A stretch of 64,000 nucleotides of DNA from Crocodylus rhombifer (taxonomy: Eukaryota; Chordata; Crocodylia; Crocodylidae), in contig JAVSML010000029.1 of the NCBI GenBank assembly GCA_038503035.1, forward strand, positions 1,573,799 through 1,637,798. The letters run 5' to 3'. The first letter of the stretch is position 1. Each line of letters begins with the position of its first letter. The notes below the pieces were generated by a model. It was not told the DNA's origin. It worked only from the letters and a program-made list of their open reading frames with translations, and ran no database searches. The position numbers and the translations under genes are program-made. Positions 35,201-47,200 of the stretch are shown here, piece after piece.

Positions 35201-38200
35201 TGAATTGACCCAGACACGACATGCAGGGCCTACTCTGGCGAGTTTGAGCCCTGTGCTGCACACAATGTCTACTCTAGCTGGTTTGGAATCTGTGCTGCAT
35301 TCAGTCTCCCCCATGGGTGCTCCAGGGCAGGTTCCTCATGCAGTGCATGCCCCAGGCTGGACAGAGTGGGTGTTGTATGGTGTGTGTACTCCCGACCAGG
35401 CCTGCACCAGATGCTGTGTGTGATGAAGTCCTGGACCAGCCGGAGTGAGTGCCATGTGCATTAGCAGGGCAGTGATCCATGGAACTAGTCTGGCTTGTGG
35501 AGGCAGTCACGTGCCATTCATCTGGCCCCTGAGGCTAAGTGAGATTGACACCCCTGAATGCAAGGATGAAGTGAACCATATTTACTTATTATCATGCTGG
35601 CAAAAGAAGGTTAACTAAATATATTGGTAAGTATTGCAGTTATGATTTTCTATACTGCCATCACTGGAAACTCAGAAAAGGAGGTAGTCACTGTGTTTTT
35701 CCTTGTATGTTTGTAGCTATGATTTTCTTCCTGAGTGTCAGTTCTTAGCCCAGCTACATGAAGGTCTCATCTTCTGTCTTTGTGCTAAACGCATGATACT
35801 GAACTTCTGTGATACTGCTGTTAAAACACTTTCTTTTCCTTCCCAGCTTTACTTTGGCTGATTTTGCAAATGTTTTAGTCAAAGTTAAGTTAAGCACATG
35901 CTTAGTTTACTACTTTTTAGTGGTCTCCTGCATGTGCACATAAATTTAAGCATATATACATATACTGAAGGCAATAAACAGCCTACTGTGCAATATTTTG
36001 CCATAGATATTTCATACTTGAACTATTTTTGGTCTCAAGTTACGTATAGATGCAATTCTTATTGCAAACTTTCCAAAAATTTGGAATATAATCTAACTAC
36101 TTTTTATCCTGTCATTCCTACTTTTCTCCAATGATATCAAGTTCTCAAGGAGAAGGTTTTAATACATCAATAGTCTGGAACTGTGTGGTAGGCCTAGCCC
36201 TGTGGGGTGGGGGCCATATATCCCAGCAATTTAACTAGCCTGCTCCTTTCCCTTCTCTAGCTTCTCCAATCTGATCCACCTACTGCCCTCTATCTTGCCT
36301 GCCATGCCTTGATGGAATCAATTAAGCAGGAAGCATCTGGAGCCTTTGAAGTCCCTTGTGTGGCTTAGCCTCCCATTGCACACTTGCCCAGGCCATACCC
36401 TCTCAGCTGGGGCCTGATGTGCTCTAGCTGCTCCCTTTAGCCCTGGACCTACTCAATCCAGCCTCAGCTCTCTGGTAGCAGCAGCACAGCTGGGAATTAG
36501 GCTCCACAGTAGGACTCTGGCCCTCAGGTTCCCCAGCCTGAGAGGAGTTAAATCTCTCACTCTCTTTTTCTCTTGTTTCTTTCAAGCGCTTCCAGTTGTA
36601 CATGCACTTTTTCTCTTGTTATATGACTCCTTGCCTTGCAAGCAACGTCCACCTCCCCTCAGTCACTCTTGGTCCTCTGGCTCTCCAATACAAAACAAAA
36701 AGGAAAAAATCCCAATGGAAAGTTCTTCCTCTGCTTCAGGGTAACAAACAGTCTTTACTCTGGGCTTTGCTCCATGGGCCTTCTACCTAACTCAGCCAGA
36801 AACACAAAAGGAAAACAGCAGCAAAACTCAGTCCCCCTTCTGGGGCTGCTTAGTGTCCATATGCACTTTCTCTCCTTCTGGCAGGGAGCCTTCTGCCCTC
36901 TCTGTGCTCAAGGCTCCACTGCTGCTCCAACTGGAGTGTAGGCCTATTTATCCCCTGAGCTCTGCCTCTTCTGGCCAGCCCAGCCTACTAGCTATCCGGA
37001 ATACAGGGTGGTCCCAGGCTCCAAATCCCTTCTCTTACAGGGCCTTTGCCAGTTCTGCTGGCTTTGTAGCTCTGTGCCAGTAACAGGGTGAGGGTTCCTT
37101 GTTACAAACTGCCAACTAAACTTACAGCTAGGAAGTCCTAGATACAACATAAAGAAATAGGAGTTAAAAGTTTATTCTTGTGTATTTTTTTTGGTGCGCT
37201 GGTCATGAAATCAGTGTAATCATTTTACATTGTTTACTTTTTATAATTGTTTTCTTAATTATTTAGGAAAACAAGACTTTACCAGTTTTACTATGCAAGC
37301 ATCAGAAATGCAGATATTTAGCAGAATATAGCATTTAACAAAAAAAAATTAATTGCTACTTTCAGTTTACAGAAATGTAATGAAAGGTATCTGATTTCCC
37401 TATATTACTGTGTCATTAGCTTTATAATGAATACATTATTTAAATGTTGCTTGGACAGATTTACTCAACTAAAGTAAGTCTTACTCTCTAATTCCCAGTA
37501 ACAACATTATTTCTATGCAGTGTTCTAATACTTTCATATTTTGGTCCACAAGAGCTAATGATATATGTTAAACCTATGTTTTTAGACGAGTTGCATACTT
37601 TTTTTTATAAACATCACTACATTTCATGACATCTTTGTATGAGAAATTTTTTATTTCATTTTATAAAAGAGACAGTGGAGATGTAAAGGGAAAGTGAGTC
37701 GTCCCTCTATTCCCCACAGTCAATTTTAAGTGAGAGGCAGAAATAAGACTAAAACAGAAATCTTTCCAAGTCCTGGGCTCCAGTCCATAGTGCCTCCAAT
37801 AAGAGAAAATTCCACTCTATCATCTGGGTCTTGCTATTTTGCAATAGGCAAATGAAATATGGAAAAATCTTTTTTTTTTTTCTTTCCTTCTTTTTTGTTG
37901 TTGTTAAACTGTTAATTTTCCTTCCAGCTATGTTGAGGATGTCAGAAGACCATGTGCTTCCCGAACTGAACAAGGTGGTAGCAGCATTTTTTTTATCAGC
38001 TATTTTTATAATATTTCTATATCAGTTTAATTCTGCTGGTGGTCCATTCTACAATGCAAATAGGAACAAAAATAAGCCATGGGTGGGTTTTGGGTTTTTT
38101 AGTATTTAGATTTAATAATCATGATCTTGCTGTTCTTCTGGAATAATTAGTGTATTAAGTACCCTCAATTTCACAGTAATATACATGCTCAGCCTTATAT

Positions 38201-41200
38201 TTAATGCATTAAAAAAATTCTCACTTTTCTCTTTCTGAAGTTTAGTAACTAAAGTCTGGTGACAATATGGGTGGGGTGGTTATATAGACAGTCTTTCAGT
38301 GGCTTGGATGAATGTACTTTGTGTTCCACTCTCCAGTAATAACCTGCTTTCTTCCCTCCGGTGATAAGCTGATGTCATGCTTTTCAATGGTCACTTTTAG
38401 CAGCTCCACAAGCATTCTCACAGTCAGTCCTGTCCATTCCTTTCTGAAGTGGTTTCTAGGCCCTGTGTCGCTAGTACACATTGTCCCCGCAAAACTAGAA
38501 ATAAAATTTTCACTCCAGTGTGTTCACCTGGGCCAGGATTTCACACAAGGGGCTCCCATGGTTTAATAAGGCAGAAAGTAAGGCAGGGTGGCACCTTATA
38601 ATACCTAATAGTTCAGAGAGTAATGAGCTTTCATAAGCAATCCTCATATCTGATTTAAATATGTATAAATTGATACAGATAAATAAAATAGATGTAAATA
38701 ATCCTTATATGCCAGATACAAACGTATTTTTACCCAAGCAAGTCCCCTAGTGCAAAATGCTTTTAAAGGAAAGTATATTATTGTAAGGTATGTTCTCTTT
38801 TGGCTGAAGTAGAATATTTATTGCAACCCAGAAAGTGGCAGTAAATGAAGTAAAGCTCCATGTGACAGGGAAATTGTGTCAAAAGTATAACAAGGTTCCT
38901 ACCCTATCGTTTACTGCTGGCCCATATCTACAATGGCCAGTTCAGTTCCCAGCAGACTGGTGTCCAATCAAAACTTTATTGGCAGAAATTCACTTTAAAG
39001 TGCCTTTAAAATAATTCACCCTGATTCTGAAAATGGATGGAAAAAATATTCTTCTGGCTCCAGGCTTTGAATGTAACCATCTATTAATAGTTTCTGTCTG
39101 TGAAATTCCTTCTTTCTTAAAACATCACACAAGCTTTTACTAATGTATAGCTGTTTTTAGCATTCAGTTTTTCTTAAGTGAAATTGTTGCTTCTGTATAT
39201 TCATAACCAGATGGCAAAATTACTACATTGCTCTCACGGTGAAGCACATTATATATGTTTTGAATTGAATTTATTTTGTAGTCTAATTTTTCCCATTATA
39301 TTTCTGCTAGATGACTCAGAAAGACATAACATTTGTTGCCGATTTTCTTACTGAACACTTTAATGAGGTAAGGTATATTAGTTTACTTAAAGTTTTTATG
39401 CATGCAACCTAATTTTAGTTTTTCCTGTTGATAACTGAATTGGAAAGACTAGTTGCATTATTTATCATATTGAGAAATATGGATTTTTAAAATTTAATTT
39501 CATGGACTGCAGTATTGTCAAGTCAATACTTTTGCATTTTAAAATTCGGCTTTACATTTGTTTCAGGCACCAGAGCTCTATAATCGTAAAGGAAAATACT
39601 TCAATGTTGAGAGAGTTGGCCAGGTAAATAGTGAATTATATACTGAGACAAGAAACACAAAGGATATGAGTAAACACAAGCTGGGATAGATGGACAAGAG
39701 AAGATGGGATCTACTAATAAGAGAATGTGGTTTTTGAAACTATATGTGCTGTGCTTTAATTTTCCTTCATGCTCATCTACCTGCAAAGAGAGAAACTGGT
39801 CTACCTCTTATAGGAAAGACTGTTTTTTTTATTTTCCTCATCTCCATGGTACTTTAGAAAAGCTGGGGTTGGTGGGGTCAGGAATAATTTTATAACTAAA
39901 AATGGTCAAATATAATTGAAATCTGCTTGTGCAATGCCTTTAGATCATGAAGCCAGTAGTATTAGAATTTTAAATTGTAGGTACATAGAGCAGATTTACA
40001 ATCATATTTGATTTGTTACACTTGTTTGGATAGCATGACGTTGAGAAACCAACAGTAACTCAATTAAGAATTTAGAAGAAATGTTATTATCTAGACATTG
40101 TACAAAGGAAGCATAAAATATGAATAATTTTTTATTAAAAAAAATCAAAGCTAATTAAGTGAAAATATTTTGACATTTATCCAGGGAATGAATCCTAGTT
40201 ATCTTTATAATAACTTCTTGGTATGAATTTATTATCTGATTCCAGTACTTAAAAGATGAAGATGATGACCTAGTTTCACCACCTAACACAAAGGGAAACC
40301 AGTGGTTTAACTTTCTTAAAAATAGCACACATCTCAAAGGTATTGTATTCTGTTCCTATGCTGTGAATTGGAGATATGTTTGCAAACTTGACAAAATTAA
40401 AATCACACTTGTATAAGCATGAGTACAAGCAGTGTCAGTTTTTGAATCTCTGTCTGTGTAGGACAAAATATAAGGGCTTATTTGTTTCCATACAAGAACA
40501 ACTGTATAAACTGTTCTACAGCATTGTCAAGAAACCTTTGATTGAGCTAAGCCATAGTGTGCTTCATGTTTTCTCTATGGATTAGAACATTTCTTTTCCT
40601 ATACTTAAAAAGAATGAATAAGTAGGTCTGGAAGGTGCCTCAAGATGCAGGGCAAATTATTCTGAGGTAGGATTTGTGTGTAACTAGACCAGGGGTGGAC
40701 AGTTATTTCAGCTGGAAGGTTGTTATTTTGGAAGTGGTAGGCAGACCTGCTCCCTGCTTCCCAGTGAAGTCATAGCAGCTGCATTTGGCGGCAAGGAGTT
40801 GGGGCCAGGCTGCCAGCTCCATTACATGAGGCTTCACCCCAGTGGCATGAGAGTCCTGGGAGCTGAACGTGAGTCCTGCGTGATAAAGATGGGCTTGCAT
40901 GGCCCTGCTCCTTGCTGGCATGTGTAGCTCCTGGAACTGGCTGGAGCCATTTGTCACTGGGTGGCTGTGCCTGCATGGGCCTTGAGCACCCCAAGGGCCC
41001 ACCACCCATAGCAGGGGCTATGCACCATAGGGAGGGTGTGTGGGGTGGTCTCCACCCCCTCCCTCCCCACACACCCTCTCTCATACCCCAAAAACCCCAC
41101 ACCCACATTCTGCCCACCTGAGCTCCATGCTTCTGCTGCCCTGCTGGGCATGGGTGTTGGCCTCTGGACTTCTGCCCAGCTGTAGCTTCCTTACCTGCAA

Positions 41201-44200
41201 GTGCTGCAGCTGGGACACGCGGAGGAGATGCTGGAGGCCAAGGAAACTGAACAGGTCCCCTGGTGGCTGCAGCAGTAGAAGCAGCAGCCCTAATGGAAAC
41301 TGTGTACTGGCTGGGGCCCTCCCATGCATTAAGGTGGTAGTGAAGCGTGCGGAGTATTGGTGAGTGCCTGTGGGCTAGATGAAATCACCCCTGAACTAGG
41401 CCATTCCTGACAAGTATTTGTTTGACTTATTTGTAAGCCTTCACTAAAGAGGAGTTTACAAACTTTTTAGGTAGCACTTCTACATCTTTTTGTAAAGTAC
41501 TAAACCCCAAATTGGATGTGGCACTCTAACTGAGGTCTCATTAGCACTGAGGGTAATTATCATATGCAAGGCACAGGAGATCATCTCACTAATTATCTCT
41601 GAATCATACGCTTGTTTTCTTTGCAACAGTATTATATGCCTGGCTTATATTCTGTATGCTATCAGCTATACCCCCAGGTCATTTTCTGCATCATGGTTGT
41701 TTAGTGAGATATTCCTAATTTTGTATTGGTGTCTTTGATTATTCCAGTGAACCGCTGATAACTGCTTCTTCAGTATAGTTTTTCAATCAGCGTGGTACCT
41801 GCTTCATTGTAATTTCACCTCGGCCAAATTTACTTCGTCCTTGTTATTGTATACATTAGACAGAGCTGCATTATGATGAACATCAGCTACTAACTATATT
41901 GGTGGTAAAAAATAGGGATTCTAATTTTCACATTATAAGAGAAACTGTCCCTCAGACCACTGTCTGATCATTCATGATTTACTGATATCCTTATGGCAAC
42001 TATATCAATTATTTACATGGCAAAGCAATAGCAGGGTCATTGTATATAGAATGCATTTATCCAAGATTTGACTGGAAAAAATCTGTCTATATAAAACTCT
42101 TAAGTAGTAAGATATATGTCAAAAATTAGGAATGAATGCATTTTAAATATATCTTCCTGCAGCATAAGGTAACTGAAAACAAGGAAATCCAAGCTGAAAA
42201 TTATTCCAATGTATCCAGACAATAGATACTGTGAGAGACAAGAAACCTTTTTTGTTGTTGTTGTTCAGCAGTGTGCTTGATGACATTGTACATCCTAATT
42301 TTTTGTTTGAATTAACTGACATGGAAGATGTCTGCAAAGAGAGTTCAAGTTCTGATTCTTGGATTCTGTTCCATATTCCAGCACATTGTACTCTGACTGG
42401 AATGGAAACTCATATAATTGTAGCTTTGTGAAGAACATATCTTTTACTAATATTAAATGATTTTTCTGCAGAAAGCCCATTGCTGTTTCCCTATTATCCC
42501 CAGAAATCGCTACATTTCGTCAAAAGGCAAATGGAGGGGATCATTGATCAGTGTCTACAAAAACCAGCTGTAAGTCCTGATCTGAAAAGAGTATTCAGGG
42601 TCTTTTGAGGCCAGCCATAGTTGGTACTCTGATCATTTACACAAAAGTGTATTAAGCCCTTTGGACACTGTTAGCCTTGTAGGCTGAGGTCCCTTTTTTA
42701 GTCACAAAACAGCCACAAATGGCAGTATTGCAGCTTTCCCCTCTCTAGTGTTTCAGTCTGCCCTGGTGCATTCAGAAAAGGTAGTTAAGTCTCTCTGCCT
42801 GTTATGTTCTTTGCATCTCCTGAGCATCATAAATGATCAACAACCATTTTTAATTTCAGTTAATTTTGTTTCCTGAGGAACAATATATTACTTTGTACAC
42901 TTAAATTTAAACCAGGAACGTCACATGATAATGGCTTTTGTAATATAGACATCTCACTAGAGGTTGGGCTGGGTTTTTTCCTTTTTATAGTAAGAGAAGA
43001 ATATAATAAAAGAAACTATATGTGAGTAGCTGAGTAATTTTATTTTCAGTATTTTTGTAATGTTTTGATTATATGCTGTAGGATGTGATTGGAAAGTCAG
43101 TACATCAAGTAATCTGCATTTCCCTCTACAAAGTGTCTCAGAGGTATATATTTTCACATTATATCTAAGTTTTATTTGCACAAAACTTGTTGTCTTCTAA
43201 CTTGTTTTGGTTTTCCTTTTTAGTGAGGAATCCATACCGCAATTATTTAAATTACCTTTCCTGTAAGTATATTGCTGATTTTTTTTTCTTTTCCCTATTG
43301 TATTCTATTTGTAAAATATTGAATTTGATCTAAATATTATTTTAACGTTTTAGGTGGAATAACAAATCCTCCAGTACACATTATGTTCTCTTCACCATGG
43401 CAGAAAGTTCCATTTCGAAAATTTACATTTTGAGGAGACATACGGATACTTCTAGGTAAGAAACTGTCTGGACTGTGATACTGCAGCCAGGTCCATGTAG
43501 ATCCAATCATGCTAAAAATAGCTAATTGCCACAGTATTGAGTTTAGTTGCATAGAAATAAAGGACTGGAAGGAGTCTTGCATTTGCAGGCAACCATTTAT
43601 TCAAAGCATCCACTCAACTCTTCTTATACATTGCAGCTGGAAAAAACCCAGTAAAAACCTAGGAGGAACAAAAGTGCTTCTCATGTCTAATTCACTGGAA
43701 TGGAAAGAGTTATGTAAAATAAGTTCAAATGATCCTAGGAAGTGGACCTTCCCTATGCTAGAAAAGAAGGCAAAAACACACGAGTGATCTTTGCCAGTCT
43801 GAGCTGACCTGCCAGAAAATTCCATCCTGATCCCAGATCTGGTAATCAATTTGATCCTGGCCACAAGAGCAAGATGAGAGGGTTCTTAGTACTATTAGGA
43901 GTTCTAGTTTATCAACACTGCAGTCATGATAAAGAAATGGTTCCTTTGATAAGGAAATGGCTAAATATATGCTGCCCCTTCACATCAGTAAGCAACAATG
44001 GTAACCATTGCATAGGTTTATCTTCCTTAGTAAGTATTCATTTTGTGAACCCCAGATTATTATTAAGGCTTTTCATGATTGTTATAGAGCTCAGCACATT
44101 GAAAAAGGAACTCATTTATACTAATAAAATTATGCTTATTGATTTCTTAGAGTAAATGCCAAGATTCCAGCATAACTTTGTAATTTTGGTCCTTTTTTCC

Positions 44201-47200
44201 CATGTTGCCATAATCAACCCCAACTCCATTAGAGCTGTTGGGTAAATGATAAGGCTTTACTAATCCTGTTCAGCAGCTGATTTACGAAGAGAAAATACAT
44301 AGTCTAACAGAACTTGGTTCAGAGTATTTGAGGTTGGGGTGTAAGACAGGAATTATTGTTTGGTAAGATCAGTTATGTTTTTGAGGCGAAGCCCTTTAGT
44401 ATAAGTTTGCCTGAGGCTCTGTCCTTTGCTTCTTCCCCTTGCACACTGCACCCATTTCCTTTAATACTGGATGTCCCTTATGCACTGAGTCTCTGTCTAA
44501 ATCTAAATAGGCTGCATAGTCTCTTCCAGCCGCTTTAAGTTTTTGAATTTCCAGTACATTAGTATGATTTTTTTAGGAACTATTCACATAGATGAGGTTT
44601 TTTTCCTCCTCTTCCCTTTAGGTCTGTTAACAATGGGCTACTTGCTGTGGAGTTTGGAACCTTCTTGAACAACAGTATAAATGAAAGCTCAGAATCAAGG
44701 TTAGTATGTCTGGAAAGTAGCAGCTTTGTTAACTTGTGCCCGGGTTCTTTTAAGTCTTGTTTATTCTACTTGTTAATAGCTCTTTTTTCATATTTATACT
44801 TTGCCTCTGATCCTGCAAGTTGCCTTTGGGATCCTCTTCTTAGTTGCAATCCCATTAAGTCAGTGAAGATCTTTTTGCTGGGCTTCACCTACATGCAGTA
44901 ACTTGCAAGAGTGAATGGAATTATTTTGTACTTAAATTATTATAGTTATCAAGATAGAAATGCAATGAAACTGCTTTTGCCTAAGCATGGAACGCTTAAA
45001 AACAATAAGCCAAAATGAGATCTTACCTTCTAATAATGCACTGCAGAATTTTGTAGTGATGCTGGTGACAATGATACCATATTTACTTAATTCCAAGACC
45101 AAGTTATTTCCCCATTCAACATAAGGAAAACCAGCCCTCATATTTGAATCTGGTATCGGATGGCTCCAGCTGGGGAGCTGCCTGCTCATGGGGCAGCATC
45201 AGTGGCACTCAGGTTCTTCCTTCCAGTGTCTGCTCCCTTTCTGGCTCCTCTCCCAACTAACTCCCTTACTGGAAGAGAACAGATACTGGAAGTAGGAATC
45301 TGTGTGTTACTGTTTCAGTCCACAGGTGAGCTGGGCTCCCTGTACAGCCAGTTCTCACAGCTCCCAGCTAGAGTAGTCCAACTCCCAGCTGATTTGGCCA
45401 TGGGGGGAGCCCCAGAGCCACTTCTGCTCCCTGAAGCTGGGCTCCCTGCACAACTGCTCCCTGCAGTGCAGGGCAGAAGTGGCCTTGTGGCTCCCTCCAT
45501 GCCTGCTTCAGCAGAGGACTGCAGCATCGTCGCACATGTTCCTCCTTCCAGTCCCTGCTCCCCTCAGCAGGGGGGACACACGGGGTCAGGAAGGGAGCTG
45601 GGCCAGGAGCAGGAGCTGGAAGTAATAATGTGTGTGTGTGTTGACCTTCCCAAGCTGAGCTGGGCTCCTAATACAGGTGTTTCATGCAGTGCAGGGCATG
45701 AGGAGCTCAGGGGCTTTCCCTGTGTCTAGATAAGCCAGGGACAACAGTGGAAGTGTGGTGGGGCAACAGGTAGGGGGGAGGAGAGAGAGAAACTTTGATG
45801 GAGGGCTCCAACCCAGGACTGTCCTTTTTTTCCCTCAGAAAAGCTATGTCAGGTCAACTTACCCTTCTAGCAAAGAAGGGATAATGATGGTGGCTGTCAG
45901 AGCCCACCAACCAATGTCTCTTTTAGCAACTTCAAGGGTTTCCTGCCCTTTTGGAGGAAGGGACAAGCTTTGTACCTGCCTATTACATTGCTGACTATAC
46001 AGTAGGCTAGCCAACTCTAAATCTTTCTATATTAAAGTATATTAAAGAATATTAAAGGTAATGAACATTCTGCAACAGGAGTCAGCAAACTTTTGAGAGT
46101 TAAATTAGGGCAGCTTACTCTAAAGGCAGGATGTTACTTTCAACCCAGCTGCCACCTCTCCCGCTGCCACCAACTGTAAATACGGTAAAAAGCTATTTAT
46201 ACTTTTTGTAAGGCATTATGGAATACAATTAAATACAGCATCAGTTTTGTTATAGGATCTACAGTTGTTTAGATGCCCATTTTTATGATGATGAAACTGT
46301 AACTGTAGTTCTTAAGGAAAATGCTGAACAAGAGGGGAAAGAGAGAATCTTGGCTCAGTTGCCTTTATCTTCAGTGTACATTGAGAACCAAGAAAGGAAA
46401 TTCAGCTGGGATCTAAGCAAAAGGTATTGCATTGCTTTTATTAATTCCATGAAAATGCAGAACTGAAAGTAGAATTAACTAAAATTTCAGCCATAATTAT
46501 CTGAATATAAAAATAAAATACAATTGCTTAAATATTGTCTAAAATATAAAAGGGTTATATTTGCAGGTTTACAGTATGCACATTTTAAAGACAAGACTTT
46601 CTTTTGGGAGGGAAGCAGGTTACATAGTTTTTATAGTTGTAGGGTTGGAAGGGACCTGAGCAGATCATTAAGTCTGACCCCCTGCCATGGCAGGAAAGAG
46701 TACTGGGGTCAAATGGCCCCAGCAAGTCGATTGTCAAGCCTTGTCTTAAAGACCCCCCAAGGTAGGAGCCAGCACCACTTCACTTGGAAGTTGGTTCCAG
46801 ATCCTACCTACCCTGACAGTGAAGTAGTGCCTCGTGATGTCTAATCTGAATTTATCCTCTGCAATCTGAATTAACCCTCTGAGTTACGTTTGATTATAAC
46901 TTGCAAATCAATTTTTCAGTCTGTTTATGTATGTTTAAAATCATAGCTTGTGTTTGTGTGTTCTTATCTGCTCTTCTGACATGGGGGTACCAATTTTGAG
47001 AATGCTTTGAGGAAGCAAGAACTTTTCCCACTTCTGAATACAAGGGCTTTAGTTTGTCTACTCCTAGCACTTCTAGAGGCTCTTGAACAGGAGTGGGTGC
47101 ACCAAATTTGCAATGGCACTGATATCAACAGGATAATATAAAGTTGAGAGAGATTTCTTGCTTATTCTCCCAGTGGTTGCCAACTGAATATCATCCACAT

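Noticed and set aside
37831..38109. Open frame covering ANAPC4 exon 17
   Set aside because: Only 37928-37974 matches the gene; the rest is intron read-through.
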